Assembly: GCA_947486375.1 (NCBI GenBank)
Contig: CANKTP010000023.1
Coordinates: forward strand, 1 to 32,933
Direction of reading: 5' to 3'
Source of the DNA: Candidatus Hydrogenedentota bacterium
Lineage (GTDB): Bacteria; Hydrogenedentota; Hydrogenedentia; Hydrogenedentales; GCA-2746185
DNA length: 32,933 bases
Of this stretch, positions 16,818-25,875 are shown one piece after another (positions within the stretch are counted from its first letter, which is position 1; each line of letters begins with the position of its first letter). Both the position numbers and the translations under genes were made by a program. The notes beneath the pieces are model-generated. The model saw only the letters and a program-made list of their open reading frames with translations. It was not told where the DNA came from and searched no databases.

Positions 16818-17804
16818 ATGATGAAAATCGGCGTCATGAGTTTCGCCCATATGCACGCCTACAGTTACGCCGCGTGTCTCAACGACCTTCCGAAGGCGAC
16901 CCTGCCAGCCGTATGGGATGACGACCCCAAACGGGGCAAGGCCGCCGCCAAGCGATTCGACGCGGCCTACTTTTCCGACTTGCACCGCTTCCTCTACTCG
17001 GGGCTCGACGGCGTCATCGTCTGTTCCGAGAACGTGAAGCACCGGAAAATGGTCGAGGCCGCCGCCAAGGCCGGCCTTTGGATTCTCTGCGAGAAACCCC
17101 TCGCCGTCACCGTCGCCGACGCCAGGGCCATGATCGCCGCCTGCAAAAAGGCCGGCGTCGGGCTCGGCACGGCGTTCCCTTGCCGGTTCGCCCCCACGCT
17201 CATCGAGGTGCATGACCGCGTGCGGGCCGGGGAGCTCGGCGAAATCTACGCCGCATCGTGCACCAACAACGGCAAGTTCCCCGGCGGCTGGTTCGCCGAC
17301 GAAAAACAGGCCGGAGGCGGCGCCACGATGGACCACACGGTCCACGTCGCCGACGCCCTCCGCTGGATCACCGGCAAGGAATTCGTCAAGGTCTACTGCG
17401 AGAAGGGCCGCCTGCTCGGCCGCGACACGAACAGCGACGACGTCGGCAGCGTCCACATGGAAATGGACGGCGGCACGATCGTCTCGCACGTGGCAAGCTG
17501 GAATCGTGCGAAAAGTTTCCCGACCTGGGGCGACGTCACCATCGAGTTGATCGGCGAGAAGGGCGTGCTCCACGTCGACGCCTTCAGCCAAAAACTCGAC
17601 GTCTACTGCGACAAGACGATGCGCCACGAGTGGGCGTCGTGGGGCGGAAACGCCGACATGGGGCTCGTCCGCGACTTTGTCGAGGCCGTCCGCGCACGCC
17701 ACGCCCCGAGCGTGACCGGGGAGGACGGCCTGCGCGCCGTCGAGGTCACCGAGGCCGCCTATCGCTCGGCGGAAACCGGAAAGATGGTGAGCGTCCGCGC
17801 ATAA
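16818..17804 (+). CDS. Gfo/Idh/MocA-family oxidoreductase (second, tandem)
   Basis: MMKIGVMSFAHMHAYSYAACLNDLPKATLPAVWDDDPKRGKAAAKRF...GLWILCEKPLAVTVADARAMI...GGGATMDHTVHVADALRWITG; RBS AAAGGAG. Confidence 0.92.
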   Translation: MMKIGVMSFAHMHAYSYAACLNDLPKATLPAVWDDDPKRGKAAAKRFDAAYFSDLHRFLYSGLDGVIVCSENVKHRKMVEAAAKAGLWILCEKPLAVTVADARAMIAACKKAGVGLGTAFPCRFAPTLIEVHDRVRAGELGEIYAASCTNNGKFPGGWFADEKQAGGGATMDHTVHVADALRWITGKEFVKVYCEKGRLLGRDTNSDDVGSVHMEMDGGTIVSHVASWNRAKSFPTWGDVTIELIGEKGVLHVDAFSQKLDVYCDKTMRHEWASWGGNADMGLVRDFVEAVRARHAPSVTGEDGLRAVEVTEAAYRSAETGKMVSVRA

Positions 17805-17843
17805 GGGGAAAATCCGGCCCGCGCCGCGCCACGCAAAATTCGA

Positions 17844-17880
17844 CCGCGCGGCCAGCCGCTTGGGGCAGGCGGCCGCGCGG
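17844..17880. terminator. Strong GC hairpin in a convergent intergenic region; probable bidirectional terminator or transcription block
   Basis: CCGCGCGGCC (17844-17853) pairs with GGCCGCGCGG (17871-17880), plus inner GCC/GGC. It lies between convergent ORFs ending at 17804 and 17894. No U-tract was seen. Confidence 0.6.
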
Positions 17881-17893
17881 CCATCTCGTACCC

Positions 17894-18493
17894 CTATTCC
17901 ACGAGAAAATTCGCCGTGCCGGAAATCGAGGACTTGGCCGTGCGCGCGGTCTGCAGGATCGTGTAGGTCCCCGGCGTCAGCCGCTCGGACACCCGGAACT
18001 GCTGCGCGCTGACCCATGTGCCGTCGTTGCGCGTGAAGGACTTCGACGAGAGTTCCACGACCACCTCGTCGCCGCGCTTGAGCACGCGCGTCTCGACCAC
18101 TTCGATCCCCGCGCCCGCGCCCAGCAACGCATACTGCATCGACGCCTCGGCCATGGTGCCCCGCTGGATCGACGACGGCAGGACGCCCGCCTCCTCGAAG
18201 GTCAGCATCTCGCCCTGGGCCGGCTGATAGTTGTATTCCGTGGCGGTCTGTTGCGCCTCGCGCGCCTTCCGGGCACGCACGTCATGCACGATAAGCCCGG
18301 TCAGCCCGCCAGCGGCCGCCCCAATCAGCGCCCCCTTGCCGGCGTTTCCCGATCCGCTTCCGATGAGGGCCCCGATCCCCGCGCCTACCGCCGCGCCGCT
18401 CAACCCCGATCCCGTGGACGTCTCGCACCCGCCCAGCATCGATCCGTTCGCGGCCAGAACTACCGACATCAATGCCGTGGTTACCTTCTTCAT
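17894..18493 (-). CDS. Glycine-zipper lipoprotein
   Basis: MKKVTTALMSVVLAANGSMLGGCETSTGSGLSGAAVGAGIGALIGSGSGNAGKGALIGAAAGGLTGLIV. Lipobox followed by glycine-zipper repeats. Confidence 0.82.
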   Translation of the reverse strand: MKKVTTALMSVVLAANGSMLGGCETSTGSGLSGAAVGAGIGALIGSGSGNAGKGALIGAAAGGLTGLIVHDVRARKAREAQQTATEYNYQPAQGEMLTFEEAGVLPSSIQRGTMAEASMQYALLGAGAGIEVVETRVLKRGDEVVVELSSKSFTRNDGTWVSAQQFRVSERLTPGTYTILQTARTAKSSISGTANFLVE

Positions 18494-18568
18494 GGAAACA
18501 CTCCCTATTTCGGGGCGCCCAAATCCGCGCCGCATGTCAACATTAGTATACACGAACTCGGGGCGCGA

Positions 18569-19567
18569 TTAGGGGAGGTCCTTGAAACTTACCGCGTACG
18601 TGACGCCCTCGTGCGGCTTTCCGTCCACCTCGACGTAGGGGTGAATAAAGTTGTTCAGCGGCGGGCCTTGTTGGGGCGGCGCCAGCGTGACGTCCCGCCC
18701 GTGGCTAAACTTCATCAAGTCCGCCATGAGCGACCCGAAATTGTAATCGCGCAGCTCGGGGTGTTTGTCGGCCTCGGAAGCGTCGATGGGAATCCAGCCG
18801 ATGCCGTCCACGTTGAATCGCGCCCAGCAATGGTACGAGGCGATCTTGCCCTCGTGGTTTTTCGTGCGGATCGGGAAGCCGAACTCGTGGTCGGCGGGAA
18901 TGCCCTGGTTGCGGCAAAGCGCGAGGAACATCGAGTGGTAATCGGTGCAGTCGCCGGTTTTCGAGTCGCAGGCCCAGCGGACATCGCCCTCGCCGGCGCC
19001 CTCGGCCTTCCAGTTGTACGTGAACTCGTCAATCAGCCAGTCGTAGATTTTGCGCGCCGCCGGTATCGGGGCGTCCTTCTCGAGGTGCAGATCGCGCGCG
19101 ATGGCGACAATCGGGTCCGAATCGATCGGGATGAGCCGGTTGGACTCGAGGTAACTTGCTGGGACTGCAATGCGTTTCGGCGCTTTCGCCAAGGATTTTG
19201 CCTCGGCGACGACGGTCTCGGTCCGGTGAATCTCGAAGACGATCTTCGCCCCCAACGCGCCGTCCGTCATGTCATCGTCGAAGGGGGCCTCGAAGCGCTT
19301 GTGCCAAATCTTGTTGCCGTACTGGGGTTCGACGGCGATGGCGCCGCCCTCGGGATAGGTCACGGTTACTTTGGGGACTACTTGGCCGTCGCAATCCTGC
19401 GCGACCGGCAACCACAGGTCTACGGACTTCGCGGCGGCGGGGAGCCCCTCGATGGCCGCGGAATACGTCAGCTCGACATTGCGCGTGGCGAGCGGGGCGT
19501 CGCCCGCGAAGGCGCTACCGCATGCGGCGACGATTGCGGCGAGGGCTAGGGTCCGGGTTGAGTTCAT
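18569..19567 (-). CDS. Exported transglutaminase-like domain protein
   Basis: Signal peptide MNSTRTLALAAIVAACGSAFAG; transglutaminase-like catalytic motifs GDCTDYHSMFLALCRNQGIPA, ASYHCWARFNVDGIGWIPIDAS. Confidence 0.88.
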   Translation of the reverse strand: MNSTRTLALAAIVAACGSAFAGDAPLATRNVELTYSAAIEGLPAAAKSVDLWLPVAQDCDGQVVPKVTVTYPEGGAIAVEPQYGNKIWHKRFEAPFDDDMTDGALGAKIVFEIHRTETVVAEAKSLAKAPKRIAVPASYLESNRLIPIDSDPIVAIARDLHLEKDAPIPAARKIYDWLIDEFTYNWKAEGAGEGDVRWACDSKTGDCTDYHSMFLALCRNQGIPADHEFGFPIRTKNHEGKIASYHCWARFNVDGIGWIPIDASEADKHPELRDYNFGSLMADLMKFSHGRDVTLAPPQQGPPLNNFIHPYVEVDGKPHEGVTYAVSFKDLP

Positions 19568-19660
19568 GGCGGGGTTCCTCGTTGGGTGAATTGGGTAGGC
19601 ACCTCATGATAGTCGCCGCAGGGTGGGGCGTCAATAGCGCTCCCGTTCGGGTGAGCCCAC

Positions 19661-19705
19661 GACCTATACGACCTATGGGACTTATGGGACTTATGGGACC
19701 TATGC
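19661..19705. repeat. Tandem repeat, 5 x 9 bp (GACCTATAC GACCTATGG GACTTATGG GACTTATGG GACCTATGC)
   Basis: Read directly from the sequence, intergenic. Confidence 0.85.
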
Positions 19706-19746
19706 AGCGTATGGGAGGGATGAGATTGGCCGTGGGGGAGGAATCG

Positions 19747-21414
19747 CTAGGGTTCTATTCGGGCCAGGTTGGCCTTTGCCCCGGGATCGCCCGGGCGAAG
19801 CCGCAACACGGTTTCGAACTCGGCGCGAGCTTCGGGCAGACGCCCTGTGTTGCCGTAACACACGCCGAGCATGAGGTGGACATCGGCATCGGCGGGCTGG
19901 CGTTTCGCCGTGTAGGCAAGCGGCGGCGCCGCGGCGGCGTAATCGCCTTTCATGAACAGGGCCATGCCGAGATTGAAGTGGGCCCCCTCCGAATTTGGCG
20001 CATCGAGCAGTACGGCTTGGAACAACGCGATGGCGGAATCGAGATCGTTGCGGCGTCCCAGCAGGATTCCCTGGTTGATGCGCGCCGCAGTGTCGCGGGG
20101 GTTAAGTCGCAACGCCTCGTCGATGTGGTGTACCGCGAGCCTGTCGTCTCCGCTTGTCAGGTAAATTTCCGACAGGTTTGCATGCGCGAGGAGGCTGTCC
20201 GGTTGGACGTCGAGAAGGCGGGTGTAGAGGGCGAGAGAGTCCTTCCAGTGCCGTTGTTGTTGAACGGTCACGGTCGCGCATACCGCCAGCGCGGCCATCG
20301 TGAGCGTCACGGCCACGCCGCGATGCCGCACGAGGTCGCGCATGCCCCAGACGACGGCGACGAACAAGCCGGCATGCGGGAGATAGGTGTAGCGGTCGGC
20401 CATCGATTGGTTGCCGACTTGGATGATGCCAATGACGGGGAGCAATGCGACCAGATACCACGCCCACCCGAACAAAAGATAGGGCCGCTGGCGCCGCAAC
20501 AAGGTGCATGCGATGGTAATCGCCGCGAGCAGGACGAAGGCGATGGTCGCGAGACCGTATGAGACGGCCGCGCCGGGATGGGGGTAGTGGACGGCGAGAT
20601 CGACGGGCCAGATCGTTTTGCCTAGATACGCCACGCACGCGATCGCGGCGTTCGCGAGCCGGGCCGCCATGGGGAATGCCTCCATGTCCTTCAGGCCGCC
20701 CTGTCGTTGGGCGATCACGGTGATGGCGCCCGAGGCGGCGACCAAGGCGAGGAATGGGATTTTCTCCGTGACTCGTTTGGCGGCCGATCGGGCGAACGAT
20801 TCCGACGGGATGCGCCCGAGGGGCCATGCGTCCATGAGAAGCATCACGGCGGGCAGCGTCACGATCATTGGTTTCACGAGGAGTCCGAGCGCGAAGGCGG
20901 CGATCGCCCCGGCGTACCAGGCCCATCGCCGCGACTCCGTGTAGCGGAGGTACATCCAGAGCGCGGAAAAGCCGAAGGTCAGGCACAGGACATCCTTGCG
21001 CTCGGCGATCCATGAGACGGACTCGACGCGGAGCGGATGGACGGCGAACAACGCGGCCGCCGCGAGGCTGGGCCAGGGCAGTCCGGTCGCCCGGGCCAGC
21101 ACGAGAAACAGCAACGCGGCATTCAGCGCATGCAACAGCACATTGACCAAGTGCGGCCCCATCGGGTCCATGCCGAACAGGGAAACGTCGAGCATGTGGG
21201 ACAGCCAGGTCAGCGGGTGCCAGTTCGATCCGTGAATCGCGGTGAAGGCCCAGCGCACCCCGTCGAGCGTCAGTCCTTGTTGTACCTGAAAGTTTTTCGT
21301 GACATACAGCGGGTCGTCGTAGTTGACGAAGCCGTTCCCCAGCGACGGTAGAAACGCGAGTACGGTGACCGCGGCCAGGCCTGCGGCCACCAGCAATCGG
21401 CCGCGCGGGGTCAC
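19747..21414 (-). CDS. Multi-pass membrane protein with C-terminal TPR repeats (GTG start)
   Basis: VTPRGRLLVAAGLAAVTVLAFLPSLGNGFVNYDDPLYVTKNFQVQQGLTLDGVRWAFTAIHGSNWHPLTWLSHMLD...; C-terminal TPRs LAHANLSEIYLTSGDDRLAVHHIDEALRLNPRD... and DADVHLMLGVCYGNTGRLPEARAEFETVLRLRPGD. Confidence 0.87.
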   Translation of the reverse strand: MTPRGRLLVAAGLAAVTVLAFLPSLGNGFVNYDDPLYVTKNFQVQQGLTLDGVRWAFTAIHGSNWHPLTWLSHMLDVSLFGMDPMGPHLVNVLLHALNAALLFLVLARATGLPWPSLAAAALFAVHPLRVESVSWIAERKDVLCLTFGFSALWMYLRYTESRRWAWYAGAIAAFALGLLVKPMIVTLPAVMLLMDAWPLGRIPSESFARSAAKRVTEKIPFLALVAASGAITVIAQRQGGLKDMEAFPMAARLANAAIACVAYLGKTIWPVDLAVHYPHPGAAVSYGLATIAFVLLAAITIACTLLRRQRPYLLFGWAWYLVALLPVIGIIQVGNQSMADRYTYLPHAGLFVAVVWGMRDLVRHRGVAVTLTMAALAVCATVTVQQQRHWKDSLALYTRLLDVQPDSLLAHANLSEIYLTSGDDRLAVHHIDEALRLNPRDTAARINQGILLGRRNDLDSAIALFQAVLLDAPNSEGAHFNLGMALFMKGDYAAAAPPLAYTAKRQPADADVHLMLGVCYGNTGRLPEARAEFETVLRLRPGDPGAKANLARIEP

Positions 21415-21956
21415 TTGCCGCTCGCGAGCACCCGGAGGATCGCCTTGCAGAAATCCGGCAGGTCCCCGGGTTTGCGGCTCGACACGAAATGCCGATCGAT
21501 CACCACCGGGGCGTCTTCCCAGATGGCCCCGGCGTTCTCGAGGTCGTCCTTGATTCCCGGCGACCCGGTCACGCGGACGCCGCGGTAAACGTTGGCCGAG
21601 ATCGCCATCCATCCGCCGTGGCAAATGGCGGCGATCAGCTTGCCCGCCGCGTCGAAATCGCGGATGATCTGGAGCAACGCCGGATCGCGGCGAAGTTTGT
21701 CCGGCATGAATCCGCCGGGCAGGACGATGCCGTTGAAGTCCACCGCGCGCAAGTCGGCGATGCGCGCATCGGATACGCAGGGATAGCCGTGTTTGCCGAC
21801 GTATTCGACGCCCGCGTCCTGACCGGCCACGACGACCTTCGCGCCGGCTTCTTCGAGGCGAAGCTTCGGATACCATAGTTCGAGGTCTTCGTAGATGTCG
21901 CCGGTGACGATGAGGACGCGACGGCCCGCGAGGGGATTCTTTTCGAGCATCGTCAA
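21411..21956 (-). CDS. DJ-1/PfpI-family protein
   Basis: RRVLIVTGDIYEDLELWYPKLRLEEAGAKVVVAGQD...FNGIVLPGGFMPDKLRRDPALLQIIRDFDAAGKLIAAICHGGWM. Nucleophile elbow AICHGG. Confidence 0.9.
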   Translation of the reverse strand: MTMLEKNPLAGRRVLIVTGDIYEDLELWYPKLRLEEAGAKVVVAGQDAGVEYVGKHGYPCVSDARIADLRAVDFNGIVLPGGFMPDKLRRDPALLQIIRDFDAAGKLIAAICHGGWMAISANVYRGVRVTGSPGIKDDLENAGAIWEDAPVVIDRHFVSSRKPGDLPDFCKAILRVLASGK

Positions 21957-21966
21957 TATCCGCCGA

Positions 21967-23553
21967 CTATTTCAGCGTGTTCTTCACGTCGCCCGCGACG
22001 CGGGTGGGTATCCCAAGATTACGGCACACGGAGATGAACTCCTGCAGGATGTCGCCGTAGCCCATCACGATATGGTTCGACATGTGGGTCGCCATTAACT
22101 CGTCGCGGTCATAGCCGGGGATATGAACGTTTGCGATCGGCCACACGTTGGTCGTGCGGTCGAGGCGATCCTGGACCTCGGCGTCGGGCATCGCGACCAC
22201 TTCTCCGGTGCCGCAATCCATGCCGAGCTTGCCGAACTGTTCGTAGAATCGCGCCCAAGTAATGACACCGGGCTTCGACACGCCGGAGCACGTTCCGCCC
22301 CCGAGCGGGAAATACATCGGCGGCTGGCGGTACACCTTCGTCTTGTGCCATCCGCCGAAATGTGCCGGGGGCGCTCCGCCGGAAATCTCGAATACCCAGA
22401 CGAAGCGGCCTTCCCATTCACGGCCCCACCGCACATCGTGCAACGTCGTCTCTGGGGCCATGCCCTTCCGTTGGTAAATCTCGCTCATGAGGAGCTGCGG
22501 CACGCCCGCACCGAGGTCGCCCTCGTTAAAGTGGACGATGGGGCGTCCCTTGGCCACGGCCTTGCCTGTTTCCGGGTCCTTGATGTCGGGCCGCTCGGCG
22601 TTATTGAGCATGCCCTCGGCCAAGTCCGACGCGGGAACGCAGCGCACCAAGCCGAGCTGGTAGGGGATGCCGATGGCGGCGAGGCCGTAGCGCGCCACGA
22701 TGCGCCCCGCCGCCGAGTACATTTTCATCTGGCTCATGACCTGCCCATGCACGAGGTCCTCGTATTGGTTCGTGCCCCAGTTGAACCAGGTCTTTTTCTT
22801 GACGAGCCAGTCGAGGTGTCCCTGCGCTTCCTCGTCGCTCACGAGATTCATCTCGGCCAAGAGGTCCGATTGGTTGAGGTATTCGACCGGCAACCCGACC
22901 GCGCCGAGTTTGCCGGGGTCCATCACGGCATTGAGCATCCCCATGCAGCCGGGATCGAGTTGGCCGAGGATGCGGCGTTCGCGGAGAATATCCGCCGCGT
23001 AGGCCTTGCCGAGGGCGTCGGCCTTCGGGGCGAGCTTCAGTTTGTCCGCGGAGACGAGGTGCGAGGCGCTGTGTTTTACCGAGCCCGTCTTGCACCACTC
23101 CCCGAGCTTCTTCATGAACTCGGCGTCCTTGGTGAAGGACTCGCTCCACAAGCGCGAGTGCTTGACCCCGACACGATCGAGGGTGCCCGCGTGGTTCAAC
23201 AGCGCGACGAGTCCCGGCCAGGTTCCGTCGAAGTTTCCGACGAGCAAGATCGGTCCGCGATGGGTCTGCAACGGCCCGCTGACATGGTGGGCATAAGCCC
23301 AGCAACTCAACACGACGATGACAGGCGCCTCGGGATCGATCTTCGAGAATGCGGAGGTCCCCTCGCATTGGCGGGTCAGGAATCCGTGTCTGCGCTTCGC
23401 GTCATAGCGGGGTAATACGTCGGCCTTGTAACCGAGTTTCCAAAGGCAGCCCTCGATGGCGGCGATGGTGGTCTTTTGATTGGGCCAGCATTGGACGCAG
23501 GCGGCGTCGCGGAAGTCCCCATTGGAAACCAGGTGGATGGTCTTGGTTTTCAT
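21967..23553 (-). CDS. L-fucose/L-arabinose isomerase-like protein
   Basis: MKTKTIHLVSNGDFRDAACVQCWPNQKTTIAAIEGCLWKLGYKADVL...PVIVVLSCWAYAHHVSGPLQTHRGPILLVGNFDGTWPGLVALLNHAGTLDRVG. Long fucose-isomerase-like fold. Confidence 0.72.
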   Translation of the reverse strand: MKTKTIHLVSNGDFRDAACVQCWPNQKTTIAAIEGCLWKLGYKADVLPRYDAKRRHGFLTRQCEGTSAFSKIDPEAPVIVVLSCWAYAHHVSGPLQTHRGPILLVGNFDGTWPGLVALLNHAGTLDRVGVKHSRLWSESFTKDAEFMKKLGEWCKTGSVKHSASHLVSADKLKLAPKADALGKAYAADILRERRILGQLDPGCMGMLNAVMDPGKLGAVGLPVEYLNQSDLLAEMNLVSDEEAQGHLDWLVKKKTWFNWGTNQYEDLVHGQVMSQMKMYSAAGRIVARYGLAAIGIPYQLGLVRCVPASDLAEGMLNNAERPDIKDPETGKAVAKGRPIVHFNEGDLGAGVPQLLMSEIYQRKGMAPETTLHDVRWGREWEGRFVWVFEISGGAPPAHFGGWHKTKVYRQPPMYFPLGGGTCSGVSKPGVITWARFYEQFGKLGMDCGTGEVVAMPDAEVQDRLDRTTNVWPIANVHIPGYDRDELMATHMSNHIVMGYGDILQEFISVCRNLGIPTRVAGDVKNTLK

Positions 23554-23626
23554 GCGTTGCGTCCTTGTACATTCGTCGGAGTAGTTTGCCCGATGCCCCA
23601 GGGATTGCAATTCGGAACTGGCGCGG

Positions 23627-23992
23627 CTATCCGAAGGATGCGATATGCGCGTCCAAGAATGTCCTCACCGACGCGAATTCGCCCTTAAGCCGCGCCACGT
23701 TTTCCCCCGCGTTGGAGAGATCGCCCGCGACCGCCAACGCCTCCAATTCGCCGGCAATGGCCCGCATGGACTCCGCGCCCACATTCGCGCTCGAACCCTT
23801 GACCGTATGGGCGGCCAGGCGGATTCCGTCGACATCCCCGGCCCCGATCCGGTCCGATAACTCGTTCAATCGCAACTCGGTATCCTCGGAGTAAATTGCG
23901 AACAACTCCTTCTCGAACTCGGTGTCGCCGTCCGCAGTCTCTTGGACTCGCGAAAGATCGACCGGTGGGGTCCTGGAAGTGTCTCGAGACAT
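23627..23992 (-). CDS. Hpt (histidine phosphotransfer) domain protein
   Basis: ELFAIYSEDTELRLNELSDRIGAGDVDGIRLAAHTVKGSSANVGAESMRAIAGELEALA. HxxKGSSANxGA is the Hpt phosphoacceptor motif. Confidence 0.9.
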   Translation of the reverse strand: MSRDTSRTPPVDLSRVQETADGDTEFEKELFAIYSEDTELRLNELSDRIGAGDVDGIRLAAHTVKGSSANVGAESMRAIAGELEALAVAGDLSNAGENVARLKGEFASVRTFLDAHIASFG

Positions 23993-24016
23993 GCGCACAT
24001 CTCCCTCCGGGCGTAA

Positions 24017-24689
24017 TTAGCTCGCGCCCATCGATTTTGATTGGTCGGGGTACAATTCCGGATACAAGGTGACGATGCAATCCGGACACAAGCCGTGGCT
24101 AAATTGGGCGTCCGTGATGCTACTGATATACGTCTCGATGGCCTCCCAGAAACCCGTGTCGTCGCGGACCTTCTTGCAGGACACACAAATGGGTATCAGG
24201 CCCCGGAGGGTCTTGATTTCGTCGAGGCGCTTTTGCAATTCCTCGTTCTTCGCCGTGATCTCGGCGAGCTGTCCCTTGATGACTTCCTTCTGCTCGTGCA
24301 TCTCGCAAAAAAACGCGCGCCTTGCTTACGAGCGAATTTTTTTTGACCGGCTTGAATAGGTAGTCCACCGCACCCGAATCGTATCCCTGGAACACATGCT
24401 CATCGAGAATCTTCGAGCCGCTGACGAAGATGATGGGCGTATGCCGGGTCCCGTCGAGCCGGCGGAGACGCTCGGCGATTTCGAACCCGTCCTCGCCCGC
24501 GAATTGCACGTCGAGGATAATTAACGCGAGGTCAGCCGTCGAGGCCAACGATAGCGCCTCCGCCCCGGTCCTTGCCTGGAGCACCTTGCGCTCGGCTGAC
24601 TCGATCATCCGCGTATGCAACGTCAAGTCGGGGAGCGAATCGTCGACGATTAATATGGTATGTTGGCCGATACGGGTCACGCTTGGCAT
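24017..24689 (-). CDS. Response regulator: REC domain, coiled coil and CxxCKK...SHGxCPxC C-terminal module, split over two frames
   Basis: Frame 1 reads HTILIVDDSLPDLTLHTRMIESAERKVLQARTGAEAL...LALIILDVQFAGEDGFEI...TPIIFVSGSKILDEHVFQGYDSGAVDYLFKPV. The continuation MHEQKEVIKGQLAEITAKNEELQKRLDEIKTLRGLIPICVSCKKVRDDTGFWEAIETYISSITDAQFSHGLCPDCIVTLYPELYP is in another frame. Confidence 0.83.
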
Positions 24690-24775
24690 TCCAAGAGGTT
24701 GCGGGCTTCAAGGGCGAAGTATACCGCCGCCACGTTCCGATTCACACTTATTGATCTCTCGCGAAGGATGGACTC

Positions 24776-25312
24776 ATGGATCCCGAAGCGCTCGCTGTCG
24801 CCGTTCTCGACTCGCTCCTCCATCGTTTCCGCGGGCTCAAACGCCAGGGGGACGGGGCCCTGGCCCAATGCGGCGAACCGGACTTGAAGTGGCGCCCCGA
24901 CCTTGAATCCAATAGTGTTCTCGTCATCGTCCAGCATCTGCACGGCAACATGCAATCCCGGTGGACGAATTTCCTGACCGCCGACGGCGACAAGCCGGAC
25001 CGAGACCGGGACGGCGAGTTTGTCGAGAGAATAGGACTAAGCCACGATGAAATCCTTCGGTTATGGGAAGAAGGCTGGACTTGCTTGCTTTCGGCCATCG
25101 AGGCCCTGGCACCGAACGATCTGTTGCGCGAAGTGCGGATTCGCGGCCAGGCATTGACCGCCATTGACGCCATCGAGCGCCAACTCGCGCACGTGGGCGG
25201 CCACGTGGGCCAAATCGTATGGATCGCGAAATACAGGAAGGGCGCGTCATGGTCGACCCTTTCGATCTCCCGGGGCCAATCGCGCCAATACACGCCTTCC
25301 CCCCGGGATTGA
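24776..25312 (+). CDS. DinB-superfamily DUF1572-like protein
   Basis: LKRQGDGALAQCGEPDLKWRPDLESNSVLVIVQHLHGNMQSRWTNFLTADGDKPDRDRDGEF...AIERQLAHVGGHVGQIVWIAKYRKGASWSTLSISRGQSRQYT. Confidence 0.82.
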   Translation: MDPEALAVAVLDSLLHRFRGLKRQGDGALAQCGEPDLKWRPDLESNSVLVIVQHLHGNMQSRWTNFLTADGDKPDRDRDGEFVERIGLSHDEILRLWEEGWTCLLSAIEALAPNDLLREVRIRGQALTAIDAIERQLAHVGGHVGQIVWIAKYRKGASWSTLSISRGQSRQYTPSPRD

Positions 25313-25316
25313 AATT

Positions 25317-25721
25317 CTAGCCGGTTGGCCCTGTGACCGCATATGTCCCGGTGGCCCGTGCGACCGGCGCGCCGTCCACGGTCACCTCGGACTCGATGAA
25401 AATTACGGTCTTCCCCCGCTTTATAACTCTCGACGCGCAACGAAGTTCCGTGCCGGGATATACCGGGGCCATGTAGGAAATCTTAATCTCGATCGTGGCG
25501 CATCCCTCGCCCTCGCGAAGTGTCGAACTCACCGCCGCGCCCATGCCCGAGTCGATCAATGCGAAGGACACGCCGCCATGGACAAGACCCCGGGTGTTTC
25601 GGTGCGGCTCGGTCGAGAGCAGGCGGCAATCGCTCGCCCCGTTCTCGCACCGAAGCAACTCGACGCCCAAGTCACCCGTGAAGGTGCTGTCGAATGAAAT
25701 CGAGCGGATCGGTGGAATCAT
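25317..25721 (-). CDS. PaaI-type hotdog thioesterase
   Basis: NTRGLVHGGVSFALIDSGMGAAVSSTLREGEGCATIEIKISYMAPVYPGTELRCASRVIKRGKTVIFIESEVTVDGAPVARATGTYAV. Confidence 0.88.
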   Translation of the reverse strand: MIPPIRSISFDSTFTGDLGVELLRCENGASDCRLLSTEPHRNTRGLVHGGVSFALIDSGMGAAVSSTLREGEGCATIEIKISYMAPVYPGTELRCASRVIKRGKTVIFIESEVTVDGAPVARATGTYAVTGPTG

Positions 25722-25875
25722 GGGGAACCCGGCCAAACGTGGATACAGCGCCCCCGCACTATATACCCATGCGCAGTCCACGGGTCAATACCGCAGTCCC
25801 GGCGAGCGACCGAATGCCGCGCCCCAGCGCGTCGTGTCAAATCCGCACCCCGGCGAAATTTGCGGGAGCGCGCGG

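Noticed and set aside
17258-19549. 763-aa + strand ORF
   Set aside because: Overlaps three convincing genes in other frames (an oxidoreductase, a glycine-zipper lipoprotein and a transglutaminase-like protein). Low-complexity Arg-rich translation.
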